This document shows, one piece after another, positions 8,554-16,981 of a stretch of 64,000 nucleotides of DNA (its first letter is position 1; the number at the start of each line of letters is the position of its first letter). Position numbers and translations under genes: made by a program. The DNA is from CAYOZN01 sp964408455 (GTDB lineage Bacteria; Planctomycetota; Phycisphaerae; UBA1845; UTPLA1). The notes under the pieces are model-generated. The model had not been told where the DNA came from. It ran no database searches and saw nothing but the letters and a program-made list of their open reading frames with translations. The stretch is taken from NCBI GenBank assembly GCA_964408455.1, contig CAYOZN010000010.1, positions 109,808 through 173,807 of the forward strand. Direction: 5' to 3'.

Positions 8554-10242
8554 ATGTCCAGAAACAGCCATTTCATCGTCATCGAGGCCGATGCCCGGAC
8601 CATCTCCGTTTGTCGGGCCGCGCGCGAGGCCGGCGCCGTGCAGATCTGCGACGCCGCCTCATTCGCCGCCAAGACCCGCGACGACAATCACTGCGCCCTG
8701 CTCGACCAGAACGCCGTCGACGAGGCCGTCAACTACATCGCCAGACGCCGTTGGGGCGGCGACGGCGCCGTCGTCCTGGTCGCCGGTGAGCAGGCCGCAT
8801 ACTGCCAGTTGCCCATGCCGCCGCTCAAGGGCGCGGCGCTCGACAAGGCCGTCCTGCTCAAGCTCGGCCAGCAGCTCCACTTCCCGCTCGACAATGCCGT
8901 CGTGGAACTCAGCCGCGGCGAAAGCGAAAAGGCCGGCGAAGGCATTCGAATGGTCGCCGCGGCCGTCCTTCAGCGCCAGCTCGCCATGGCCGCGATCGAT
9001 CTCGTGCACCGTGCAGGACTGCGCATGGTTGCATGTTCGCTGTCCAGTGCCGCACTCGCATGCCTGACGCGCAACCGCCAGAAGGCTTCGTCGTCCGGCC
9101 TTGACGCCTATCTGGCACTGGGCGAGCGCACCGGCACCTTTCTCATCTTCCGCGGCCAGACGCCGGTCCTGACGACCGAACTGCCGATCGGTCTTCACGA
9201 TTTTGCCGCGGCCCTCATGCGGCCCATCATCGCCGGTGACGAGGTCGTCCATCTCGATGAGGATCAGGCCATCGCCGTTCGCGATCGTGTCGGCATTCCC
9301 GATCCCGACGAGCACATTGCCGAGGCCGGCGTCCCCGGACAAAAGCTCTTCCCGCTGCTCGAGCCGACGCTCCAGCGCCTCGTGCAGTTGCTCACGCAGT
9401 GGCTCGCCTTCATGACCACCCAGTCGGAGACCGCGAAGATTCGCTCGCTCCAGCTCATCGGCCGGGCCGGCGCCATGCCGCGGCTGGCCGGCACACTGTC
9501 GACGCGCATGCGCATCGACGTGCGTCCCTGCGATTCGCGTCAATGGAATATCACGCTCTCCCGACACGCGGCGCAGCTCTGCATGGATGATTTCCTCGTG
9601 CCTGGCGCAGCGGCGCTTTATGCCAGCGAGTTGCCCAATCTCGTGCCGCGGGACGTCCGTCGCAAATGGGCCATGCGGCGCCTTCGCCGATCCACGACGC
9701 TGATCGGACCCATTGCCGCCGCGGCGATCTTCGCCATTGCCGTCCTTTTCGATCAACTCGGCCTCAAGGTCGAATCCGCCCAGGCCCACGACATGAGCCG
9801 CTGGAGCGCGCTGCGAGAATTGATCGAATGGAACGAATCGGCTGCCGTCGTCAAGGCCGAACTCACCGAGATGGAAAGCAGGCTGGCGTCGTTCTGCAAC
9901 GACGGCCCGCACTGGGAGGGCCTCTTTCGCGAACTCTCGCGCGTGCTTCCGCCCGAGCTGGCGATCACGGTGCTTCGCTCCGCCAGCCAGCCCGGCTCCG
10001 ATCGCATCATCGTCGAAGCCCGCGTACATGCCGCCGACGCCGACGCCGACTTCAATGCCATCGTCGAGTCAGCACAGCGCGCGCTTCAGAACAGCCCGTT
10101 CTTTGAGTCCGTGCAGCTGCTTGGCTCCTCCCAGAACCTCAACCGCTCCGTCCAGCGCACCGAACTGGGCACCCTCGCCATCGAGCTGCGCCTCGCCATC
10201 GGCCCGCTGCCCGCCGCATCGGCGACGGAGGTGGCGCCATGA
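8554..10242 (+). CDS. PilM-PilN fusion (pilus inner-membrane assembly protein)
   Basis: 562 aa. Residues 1 to about 365 resemble the actin-like ATPase PilM / cytoplasmic GspL: HFIVIEADARTISVCRA phosphate-1-like start, LPMPPLKGAALDKAVLLKLGQQL, and LQLIGRAGAMPRLAGTLSTRM near the end of the fold. A single membrane helix follows at about 384-402 (LIGPIAAAAIFAIAVLF), then a coiled segment and a ferredoxin-like periplasmic part with ALQNSPFFESVQLLG, as in PilN. In most pilus systems PilM and PilN are separate and interact through the PilN N-terminus; here they are one chain, as in GspL. It precedes PilO-like and PilP-like genes in canonical order. Confidence 0.85.
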   Translation: MSRNSHFIVIEADARTISVCRAAREAGAVQICDAASFAAKTRDDNHCALLDQNAVDEAVNYIARRRWGGDGAVVLVAGEQAAYCQLPMPPLKGAALDKAVLLKLGQQLHFPLDNAVVELSRGESEKAGEGIRMVAAAVLQRQLAMAAIDLVHRAGLRMVACSLSSAALACLTRNRQKASSSGLDAYLALGERTGTFLIFRGQTPVLTTELPIGLHDFAAALMRPIIAGDEVVHLDEDQAIAVRDRVGIPDPDEHIAEAGVPGQKLFPLLEPTLQRLVQLLTQWLAFMTTQSETAKIRSLQLIGRAGAMPRLAGTLSTRMRIDVRPCDSRQWNITLSRHAAQLCMDDFLVPGAAALYASELPNLVPRDVRRKWAMRRLRRSTTLIGPIAAAAIFAIAVLFDQLGLKVESAQAHDMSRWSALRELIEWNESAAVVKAELTEMESRLASFCNDGPHWEGLFRELSRVLPPELAITVLRSASQPGSDRIIVEARVHAADADADFNAIVESAQRALQNSPFFESVQLLGSSQNLNRSVQRTELGTLAIELRLAIGPLPAASATEVAP

Positions 10243-10826
10243 ACTTCCTTCGGCGATGGATGGACACCTGGATCTCCGCGACAGTCGCCCTCTCGCTTTT
10301 GGGCATCGCGATCTGGTATGTCGCCGCGTCGACGCGCGCGGCCTCGCGGCAGATCAGCCGGACGCATCTCGTCGCAAACTCCCTCTCGCGCACCGCCGAG
10401 GGGGCCGTCCGAATCGTCAACAATCGCGGGCAGATCGAGCGGCTCGAAACGCGACGCGACGAACTGCAACAGCTCATGGCCGACTCGCACAAGCAGGGGC
10501 TCGTCGCGCCGCAGCTCAGCGAGGCCGCCCGCAATCTCAACCTCAGCGTCATCGAGATCGTGCCGGTCATGCAGCAGGGGGCCGCCATCGCCGCCGACCT
10601 GCCGCGCTATCGCGTCATGCTCCAGGGCGACTACCGCTCCATCGCCGCCTACATGCACGGCTGTACACGGCAGCGCATTCCCACCCGCGTCGTGTCCTTT
10701 GAGATTCGCCCGGATGCCGTCGGCGGCAACACGCTCGATGCATCCGGTCGCCTTCGCGCCACCATCACGATCGAGGCCTTTCTCGATATCGGCAAGGCAA
10801 TACCGCAGGAGGGCGACAGCGCCTGA
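10239..10826 (+). CDS. PilO-like inner-membrane pilus assembly protein
   Basis: 195 aa. It has one N-terminal membrane helix (WISATVALSLLGIAIWYVAA), a coiled-coil stretch (ERLETRRDELQQLMADS), then a ferredoxin-like domain with YRVMLQGDYRSIAAYMHG, which matches the PilO/GspM pattern of Y-phi-x-phi-x-G-x-Y. Such proteins pair with PilN in the periplasm and link the cytoplasmic ring to the secretin. It overlaps the PilM-PilN fusion by 4 nt and the next gene by 1 nt. Identity rests on order plus topology, as the sequence itself is weakly conserved. Confidence 0.8.
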   Translation: MNFLRRWMDTWISATVALSLLGIAIWYVAASTRAASRQISRTHLVANSLSRTAEGAVRIVNNRGQIERLETRRDELQQLMADSHKQGLVAPQLSEAARNLNLSVIEIVPVMQQGAAIAADLPRYRVMLQGDYRSIAAYMHGCTRQRIPTRVVSFEIRPDAVGGNTLDASGRLRATITIEAFLDIGKAIPQEGDSA

Positions 10827-11371
10827 TGAACGCGCGCCAGAAAAAAGTGCTGTCGATACTCATCGTCGGCCTCGCGGTCCTCGCCTGGCGGATCTATGTG
10901 ATCGTCGCGGATTACCTGCCGGCGCGCAGCCAGGCCGGACTCGCGCCGGTGCCGACAAAAGTCGAAGCGCTCGTCGACGATCTGACGCGCCGCCAGCGCG
11001 AGATGCGTCTGTCCGTCCTGCTGGAAGGCCAGGCCCGCACGCTCGATCTGCCCTGGGGACGCGATCCGTTTGTCGCACAATTCGCATCGGTCGACAGGTC
11101 CACTTCGGATGTGCCGGCCAGGACCCCGCACGTCATCGGCGAGGCGCCGCCGGCGCCGAATCTGCGCTTCGCGGGCGTCTCTCGCTCCGGCGACCGCTGG
11201 CTCGCCGCCGTGGACGGCCACGTCCTCGCCGTCGGCGACAGCATTCACGATGGGTTCGTCGTCCGCCGCATCAACCGCAACTCCATCCTGCTCGAAGCGC
11301 ACGGCTGGGGCTTTCTCTACAGTTTGGGATCAAGCGCGCCGGTGGTCCGTCCGATACCGGAGGTGCCGTGA
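10826..11371 (+). CDS. PilP/GspC-like pilus assembly protein
   Basis: 181 aa. An N-terminal membrane helix (VLSILIVGLAVLAWRIYVIV) is followed by a linker with DLPWGRDPFV, like the NPF/RDPF segment found in PilP and GspC. The compact C-terminal beta domain has LRFAGVSRSGDRWLAAVDGHVLAVGDSI followed by VVRRINRNSILLEAHG, which matches the homology-region fold that docks on the secretin N0 domain. PilP is normally a lipoprotein; here a plain membrane anchor is used, which is closer to GspC. The start codon shares a base with the upstream stop (TGATG). Confidence 0.8.
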   Translation: MNARQKKVLSILIVGLAVLAWRIYVIVADYLPARSQAGLAPVPTKVEALVDDLTRRQREMRLSVLLEGQARTLDLPWGRDPFVAQFASVDRSTSDVPARTPHVIGEAPPAPNLRFAGVSRSGDRWLAAVDGHVLAVGDSIHDGFVVRRINRNSILLEAHGWGFLYSLGSSAPVVRPIPEVP

Positions 11372-13611
11372 ATAAGTCGATTTCCCACATCCTGATTCTG
11401 CTCGCCGCCGGCCTGGCCGCGGCTGCGCCCGTCCATGCCGAGTCGGCCGGCCTGAACCGGCGTATTACCCTCAACGTCGCCAACGGTGACATTCGCGATG
11501 CACTGCGGCTGGTCGCCGAGCAGGGCGGGCTGAACATTTCCATCGGTCCCGGCGTCGAGGGAGAAGTGTCCGTCTTTCTCACGGATGCCTCGCTGGAAGG
11601 AGCGCTGGAGGCCATCGCCCGCCACAATGGCTACGACTATCGCGTCGAAAAAGACATCATTTCCGTCTCCAAGCCGCCCGGCAAGACGGCCGGTAACGAA
11701 GTTCCGCCGCTTGAGACGCGCGTGTTCTTTCTCCGCTCTCAGGACGCCGAGCGCGTCCGTGACGCGCTGGAGTTCTCGCTGTCGCCGTTCGGAAGGATGA
11801 AGGTTCTCAACGAAAACAGCACCGATACCTACGCCACGCAGAGCCTCAGCCAGCTCAGCGGCGATCTCGCCGGCTCCACCAGCGGCAACGGCACGGCCGT
11901 CACGACGAACGCGAACTTTGCCCAGGGCGCGCAGGTCAACGGCGGACAGATCGGCCCCTTTGCCTCCGCCCAGGCCATCACCGCCCGCAATGCGCGGCAT
12001 CTCGTGGTCACCGACGTCGCCGAAAACCTCGACCGCATCGCCGAGCTGGTGGACGATCTCGATAAGATGCCCGCCCAGGTACAGATCGACGCCCACATCG
12101 TGGAGATCAGCACCGACCTGCAGAAGCAGCTCGGCATCGACTGGAATACCGACATCCTGGCCAATGGCCCGATCCTCAATCACGAGCTACCGCTCGCATG
12201 GGAGGCCGGCTTTGCCAGCGGCAACCAGATACGCCGCACCCCCCAGGGCGCCGCCCAGGCCAGCGCGGGTCTGGCCCTCGGCACCATAGACTTTTCGCGA
12301 TTCACGGCCCTGTTGCGCATTCATGAGTCCGACAATGCGATTCGCCTGCTGGCCAAGCCGCGGCTGCTGGTCTTCAACAACCATCCCGGCAGCATCCTGG
12401 TCGGCGAGCGCTATCCCATTCTCCGTTCCAACATCACCGATTTCGGCACCGTCACCGAGTCCTTCGACACCTACATTCCCGTCGGCATCCAGCTCGAAGT
12501 CACGCCGACCATCATGGCCGACGGTCGCCTGTCCATGCTCGTTCACCCCGTCACCAGCACGCTCGGAGACGACGTCGTCGGCACCACCGGCCTGCGCGTG
12601 GCCCGCATTCGCACGCGCGAATTATCCACGCGCGTCATCATGGGCGACGGCCAGACCATCGTCCTCGGCGGTCTCATCAGCGATCGAAAGACGCGCCAGG
12701 TCAACAAGGTCCCCGGCCTCGGCGATTTGTGGGGCCTCAGTGTGCTCTTCCGTCAGGAAAACCCGCGCAGTGAGCGCGTCGACTTGCTCGTGTTCCTGAC
12801 TGCCCGCGTCGAGGGCGGCGCGGAGCTGACCGAGCGCGATCGAGAGATCCTTGAGATGTACCAGCCGCACTTCCGCATGGTGCCCAGGCTCCAGGATGTG
12901 CAGCTTCATTTCGAAGTGCCCACCGAATATGCGGAGCCGAAGCCGTTGTATGGCGATCCTGTCGACATGCCGTCCGGCGCGCCTGACGACTGCGATCCGC
13001 TGCCCGCCGGCGAGTTTCGACCGGGCACGAGCGATGAACCGGAGGAGTTCATCCAGGCAGCACCGGCGCCAACGCCGCCTGCCCGGCCTGCGCTGACGCC
13101 CGCGCCGGATCCAGCCGCAGGCAGTGCCTCCGCGGAGGCATCGAGCGCCCCGCAGGACAGCGCGACGCATCCCGTCCCGCCTTCAGGCGCGACCTCGATG
13201 GATCACTCACCCAGGCCCCGGGCGAGTCAGCCGACGCCTACCCCACGGGCAGGAGACGCTGCGCCGAACGCCGCCGGCACTCACGCCTCGGCTCGTCAGC
13301 AAATGTCCGGCGTCTCCCGCTCCGACGCTGCCGTTCGACCGCCATCTCCGACAATTCACGCTAACCAGGCGGTCAGCGCGGGCAGTGCGCCGGCAACCAA
13401 CCGCGCCGCCGTGGGCAACAATGCCCCGGCTTCGTTGAATCACAATTTGCCCGCGCCGGATACGGCACGAATGAAGAAGCTTCAGCGCACGAAGCGGCAG
13501 AATCGCGATAACGCGGTCCGCAAGCGGAATGCCGCAAACGGCGGCCTGCTGATGGTCGGCGGCCTGCGGCAGGGCGGCAGCACTTCATCGAATGTCGCGG
13601 AGCAGAAGTAA
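11368..13611 (+). CDS. Secretin (GspD/PilQ family) with long disordered C-terminal tail
   Basis: 747 aa from GTG 11368, which overlaps the upstream stop. A signal peptide (ILILLAAGLAAAAPVHA) precedes an N0/STN-like domain (NVANGDIRDALRLVAEQGG) and an N1-like repeat. The secretin barrel spans roughly 290-480, with VQIDAHIVEISTDLQKQLG at its start, VGIQLEVTPTIMADGRLSMLVHP, and TIVLGGLISDRKTRQVNKVPGLGDL near the end. It forms the outer-membrane pore for the pilus or secreted protein. About 240 residues after the barrel form an Ala/Pro/Ser-rich tail ending in basic KRQNRDNAVRKRNA, unusual for secretins. A longer in-frame extension upstream overlaps PilO and PilP genes and is rejected. Confidence 0.93.
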   Translation: MNKSISHILILLAAGLAAAAPVHAESAGLNRRITLNVANGDIRDALRLVAEQGGLNISIGPGVEGEVSVFLTDASLEGALEAIARHNGYDYRVEKDIISVSKPPGKTAGNEVPPLETRVFFLRSQDAERVRDALEFSLSPFGRMKVLNENSTDTYATQSLSQLSGDLAGSTSGNGTAVTTNANFAQGAQVNGGQIGPFASAQAITARNARHLVVTDVAENLDRIAELVDDLDKMPAQVQIDAHIVEISTDLQKQLGIDWNTDILANGPILNHELPLAWEAGFASGNQIRRTPQGAAQASAGLALGTIDFSRFTALLRIHESDNAIRLLAKPRLLVFNNHPGSILVGERYPILRSNITDFGTVTESFDTYIPVGIQLEVTPTIMADGRLSMLVHPVTSTLGDDVVGTTGLRVARIRTRELSTRVIMGDGQTIVLGGLISDRKTRQVNKVPGLGDLWGLSVLFRQENPRSERVDLLVFLTARVEGGAELTERDREILEMYQPHFRMVPRLQDVQLHFEVPTEYAEPKPLYGDPVDMPSGAPDDCDPLPAGEFRPGTSDEPEEFIQAAPAPTPPARPALTPAPDPAAGSASAEASSAPQDSATHPVPPSGATSMDHSPRPRASQPTPTPRAGDAAPNAAGTHASARQQMSGVSRSDAAVRPPSPTIHANQAVSAGSAPATNRAAVGNNAPASLNHNLPAPDTARMKKLQRTKRQNRDNAVRKRNAANGGLLMVGGLRQGGSTSSNVAEQK

Positions 13612-13650
13612 TGGCACACCATCCAGCACCAACTAAGCCCCGTGCCAATA

Positions 13651-14150
13651 CAGAGCCCCGTGCTGTGCACGGGGTCCCGCACTTGCGCACATTTACAGAG
13701 CCCCGTGCTGTGCACGGGGTCCCGCACTGGCGNNNNNNNNNNNNNNNNNNNNNNNNNNNNNNNNNNNNNNNNNNNNNNNNNNNNNNNNNNNNNNNNNNNN
13801 NNNNNNNNNNNNNNNNNNNNNNNNNNNNNNNNCGCACTTGCGCACATTTACAGAGCCCCGTGCTGTGCACGGGGTCCCGCACTGGCGTACATTTACAGAG
13901 CCCCGTGCTGTGCACGGGGTCCCGCGCTGGCGCACATTTACAGAGCCCCGTGCTGTGCACGGGGTCCTGCACTGGCGCACATTTACAGAGCCCCGTGCTG
14001 TGCACGGGGTCCCGCACTGGCGCACATTTACAGAGCCCCGTGCTGTGCACGGGGTTCCGCACTGGCGCACATTTACAGAGCCCCGTGCTGTGCACGGGGT
14101 TCCGCACTGGCGCACATTTACAGAGCCCCGTGCTGTGCACGGGGTCACGC
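13651..14150. repeat. Tandem hairpin array B (45-bp period, at least nine units, with assembly gap)
   Basis: Units start at 13651 and 13696 before the gap and at 13851, 13896, 13941, 13986, 14031, 14076 and 14121 after it. Each has the perfect hairpin CCCCGTGCTGTGCACGGGG (8-bp stem, TGT loop) joined by a conserved linker (TCCCGCACTGGCGCACATTT). The period is 15 codons, and frames on both strands stay open through it. It lies directly after the secretin gene, and the last unit runs into the TPR lipoprotein frame. True copy number is unknown because of the N run. Confidence 0.97.
13733..13832. other. Assembly gap (100 N)
   Basis: Exactly 100 undetermined bases interrupt array B. The round number suggests a scaffolding placeholder, so the real distance and copy number are unknown. 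The gap most likely arose because short reads could not cross identical 45-bp repeats. Confidence 0.98.
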
Positions 14151-14716
14151 CGGCGGCCCCCGCACAGCGCGCTAGTTCCGCCCGCGCACGGCGCGCTACC
14201 ATCTTGGCCGTCGTTCTCGCGCTCGCTGCCAATTTCGCCTGCCAGAATCCGCAGCCTGTGCAGACCCGCGAACACGCCAGGGCCGGCGTCGAAGTCATCG
14301 ACGAGTCGCCGCAGTATTCGCCGCAGGACCGGCTCGCCCGCTTTCGCCAGGCGTTCGCCGCCGGCAGCGGCTGGATCGCCCGCGGCGAGTACGCATTGGC
14401 CCTTGCCGCCTTTGAAGAGGCGCTGCGGATGCGGCCCGATTCCATCGACGCCATGTTCAATCTGGCGGGCTGCTACGAGCAGATCGGCGAGCCCACGAAG
14501 GCCATCACGCTCTACAAGCGCGTCCTGGCCGTCGCTCCCGATGACGCCGAGTGCTATCACAACCTCGGCACCAGCTACATCAAGCTCTACCACATGGAAA
14601 AAAGCCCCGCCTGGCGCCGGATGGCCGAACGCGCCTGGCGGCGCTCGCTCGAGCTGAATCCGCAGCAACCCGCGGTGCAGGAATACCTGGCCCGCATGGC
14701 CAGTGACGCCGAATAG
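14135..14716 (+). CDS. TPR lipoprotein starting inside the last repeat of array B
   Basis: 193 aa if GTG 14135 is the start. A basic stretch and hydrophobic core (TILAVVLALAANFAC) end in a Cys, suggesting an outer-membrane lipoprotein, though the lipobox (NFAC) is not ideal. Tetratricopeptide repeats follow: WIARGEYALALAAFEEALRM, IDAMFNLAGCYEQIGEPTKA and DDAECYHNLGTSYIKLYHME. The frame is open upstream through the whole repeat array; the only reasonable start codons are the GTG in the hairpin of the last unit and a TTG at 14204 in the middle of the signal sequence. PilF/PilW-type TPR lipoproteins help secretin assembly, and its place behind the secretin fits that role, by inference. Confidence 0.75.
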   Translation: MHGVTPAAPAQRASSARARRATILAVVLALAANFACQNPQPVQTREHARAGVEVIDESPQYSPQDRLARFRQAFAAGSGWIARGEYALALAAFEEALRMRPDSIDAMFNLAGCYEQIGEPTKAITLYKRVLAVAPDDAECYHNLGTSYIKLYHMEKSPAWRRMAERAWRRSLELNPQQPAVQEYLARMASDAE

Positions 14717-14741
14717 GCACTGCCGCGGCCCGCGCATCGCG

Positions 14742-15749
14742 ATGCCCGACGCCGCGTTCGCGCAGAACGTGCAAAGCATGCAGGCGACTCGCTCCATCAT
14801 TGATGCGATTCGGGCCAATCCCAAGGTCCCCGCGCCCTCGCAGGCCGTCTTCAAAATTCTTGAACTCACGCGCGACGAGAATTGCGATCTCAAGAAAGTC
14901 GCCCAGGCCATCTCCCGCGATGGGGGGCTCACGGCGCAGATCCTCCGCCAGGCCAACAGCGCCCTCTATGGCTTCGACAAGCCCACGTCCGCGCCAAACG
15001 AAGCCTGCATGCGGCTGGGACTGAAACGCGTCCGCGCCGCTGTTATCAACCAGCACGTCGTGAACGGTCTCTCCAGCGCCCGCCCGCCCGGCTTCGAAGC
15101 AAGCCGCTACTGGCAATCGGCCTTCGCCATCAGCGTCGGCGCCCGCGAGATCTGCCAACAGCTGGCGCCTGCCGACGCCGACGATGCCGGCACCGCCGGC
15201 CTGCTCTGCGATATTGGTGTCGGACTGCTGGCATTTGGCGCCCCGAGCCAGTATCAGCCGGTTCTCGCCCGTGCATGCGGCCCGGCGGCCATGCCGCTGC
15301 CGCAGTTGGAGCGCACGCTGCTGGGCGTCACGCATGCCGATGTCGGGGCCGCCATCCTGTCCGACTGGAAGCTGGATGACCGCATCATCGAGGCCGTCCG
15401 GGCGCACCACAGCGACGCCTGCGAAGGCGGCTATGCGGCGCTGCCGAAACTGGCGAAGATCGTCGCCGCCGCCGTCGTTCTCTCGGAAATTGCCCTGAAT
15501 GGCTCCGACATGGAGCGCGTCGGCGAGCTGTTCGCGCGCGTGGAAGGATTGGCGCCCGAGCCGGATCGCCTCGTTACACGACTGCTCGACAAACTCGTGG
15601 CCAATATTCAGGAGACGGCGCGCACGCTCGCCGTTGAGATAGGCTCCGTCGAAACAATGCAGGCCAACTTCGACGCGCTGGCCGGCGACATTCCCGATGT
15701 CGGTGCGCGGCTCAGCTTCCGGCCCATGAAGAGCCCCGACGCCGGATAG
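14742..15749 (+). CDS. HDOD-domain signalling protein
   Basis: 335 aa. HDOD domains are catalytically reduced relatives of HD phosphohydrolases found in bacterial signalling proteins. The signs here are VPAPSQAVFKILELTRDENCDLKKVAQAI near the N-terminus, QILRQANSALYG, the helix around RLGLKRVRAAVINQHV, AGLLCDIGVGLLAFG and HADVGAAILSDWKLDDRIIEAVRAHH. The first HD pair expected of an active enzyme (HD after AGLL) is replaced by CD. ATG 14742 is preferred over a GTG at 14703 that would overlap the TPR gene by 14 nt. Its position after the pilus genes suggests a regulatory link. Confidence 0.85.
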   Translation: MPDAAFAQNVQSMQATRSIIDAIRANPKVPAPSQAVFKILELTRDENCDLKKVAQAISRDGGLTAQILRQANSALYGFDKPTSAPNEACMRLGLKRVRAAVINQHVVNGLSSARPPGFEASRYWQSAFAISVGAREICQQLAPADADDAGTAGLLCDIGVGLLAFGAPSQYQPVLARACGPAAMPLPQLERTLLGVTHADVGAAILSDWKLDDRIIEAVRAHHSDACEGGYAALPKLAKIVAAAVVLSEIALNGSDMERVGELFARVEGLAPEPDRLVTRLLDKLVANIQETARTLAVEIGSVETMQANFDALAGDIPDVGARLSFRPMKSPDAG

Positions 15750-15767
15750 ACGTATTACCGGCGCGAG

Positions 15768-15786
15768 CCGGGCCTTGTCGGCCCGG
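15768..15786 (+). terminator. Possible terminator hairpin after the HDOD gene
   Basis: CCGGGCC-TTGTC-GGCCCGG forms a perfect 7-bp stem with a 5-nt loop 18 bases after the stop. There is no T-tract, so intrinsic termination is doubtful. The next 250 bases to the bactofilin stop hold nothing else that I can identify. Confidence 0.4.
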
Positions 15787-16040
15787 TGTCGATCGCCTCC
15801 ACCAACACGCATTCACACCCAGATCGGTGACCAGCGCGCGGCACTTCGCAACGCGACTGAACCGACGTTCCGCAAGTTCACCGCCAGCCAGACCCGTCAA
15901 TCCCCTCCGGAAAGCACGGACCGGGCGCCTATCAATCACACGAATCGAAAAGCACGGTACAACGCCGGCCTATTCACCGGCGCTGGCTGCGATGATTGCG
16001 AACGGGGCGATTGCCGGAAACGAACGACTGCGATCGGCGC

Positions 16041-16526
16041 TCAGGCGCCGGCGCCAATGCGGGCCTCGGCCGGACGGACGGGCGCCCCTGGCGCACCGGG
16101 GGCAACCGGAGGTCGCGCGCCATCGATGGGCATCGGCCGTCCCGGCTGATGCACCGGGGCGGCGTTCGCCGTCCGCGGGCCGCTCGGCTCCGACGCCGTC
16201 TGTCCCACGACGACGTTGCCGATGAAGATGGCGCCGTCGGTCATTTCCAGGCGGTTGGTGCGAAGATCGCCCTCCACCTTGGCCGTCGAGCACAGCTGGA
16301 GCTTCTCGCTGACCAGCAGATTCCCCTTGCACTCGCCCTCGATCTTCACGTTGGCCGCCTCGATATTGGCGACGATCCGCGCGCCTTCGGCGATGTGAAG
16401 CGTGCCCTTCGAGCGAATCTGTCCTTCAAAATTCCCTTCGAACCGTACCTGGTTGTCGAAGGAAAGTTCGCCCTTGAATCTCACGTCGGCGCCGATGACC
16501 GTCGTGTTATCGCGTGAGTCGGCCAT
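16041..16526 (-). CDS. Bactofilin (polymer-forming cytoskeletal protein)
   Basis: 161 aa. The central part is a run of short beta rungs typical of the right-handed beta-helix bactofilin domain: TTVIGADVRFKGELSFDNQ, VRFEGNFEGQIRSKGTLHI, ARIVANIEAANVKIEGECKG and AKVEGDLRTNRLEMTDGAIF. Bactofilins polymerise without nucleotide and scaffold cell-wall or polar proteins. The last 45 residues are a Pro/Ala-rich tail. The ATG at 16526 has GGGAGG upstream; a promoter-like sequence lies about 95 bases further up. It is transcribed away from the PrcB-like gene's end and toward the HDOD gene. Confidence 0.9.
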   Translation of the reverse strand: MADSRDNTTVIGADVRFKGELSFDNQVRFEGNFEGQIRSKGTLHIAEGARIVANIEAANVKIEGECKGNLLVSEKLQLCSTAKVEGDLRTNRLEMTDGAIFIGNVVVGQTASEPSGPRTANAAPVHQPGRPMPIDGARPPVAPGAPGAPVRPAEARIGAGA

Positions 16527-16981
16527 TTGGAATGATCCTCCCGGCACTCTCCATCGTGCCGCTAACAAGATTGCAGAATGTCGCGTGCTTCATGAGGAAA
16601 CTGCGACGATTGGAAAGCTCAAGTATAACATTTCGCCTGCCGAACACAACGCGTTCCTTCGCGTGACCATTGTGTCCGGCGCGCGCTTTGCATTGCACAA
16701 CCGCAAACTTCCGTCTAAACGACGCGCAGTCCAATGCTTAAAGATCGCGCGCCGCCTGTGAATTATTCGCAGCGCGCGCTCGCGCACCACCGGCGGCATC
16801 GAACCGAAAACATACACCTGTCTAATTCCGAAGCCGCGCCGACGCTGGTTGTGCGGCCCGCCATGGCGGGTCCCCGCGACCGTCCGCGCGCAAAAGGAAC
16901 GATCCTTCTTCACGTCATACGCAAGCCGGTCACTGCCGGTTCTGTCCTGTGGATTGGAAAACAGAATTGCGACAGCGTCTG
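16527..16981. other. Intergenic region upstream of the bactofilin
   Basis: 455 bases with no credible gene. It holds the predicted bactofilin promoter (16622-16649) and a perfect 14-bp palindrome CCCGCCATGGCGGG (16857-16870) downstream of the PrcB-like stop. The rest shows nothing I can name. Confidence 0.6.
16622..16649 (-). promoter_or_regulatory. Sigma-70-type promoter for the bactofilin
   Basis: On the minus strand TTGTGT (complement of 16644-16649) and TATACT (complement of 16622-16627) are separated by 16 bases. The -10 matches consensus at five of six positions. The expected leader is about 90 nt. Confidence 0.5.

Noticed and set aside
10318..11367. Extension of the secretin frame 350 codons upstream
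   Set aside because: It overlaps the PilO-like and PilP-like genes completely and has no domain character; the GTG at 11368 gives a signal peptide and coupling.
13838..14134. Protein made of repeated TEPRAVHGVPHW units
   Set aside because: The peptide is a by-product of the 45-bp array; several other frames stay open equally well because the period is a multiple of three.
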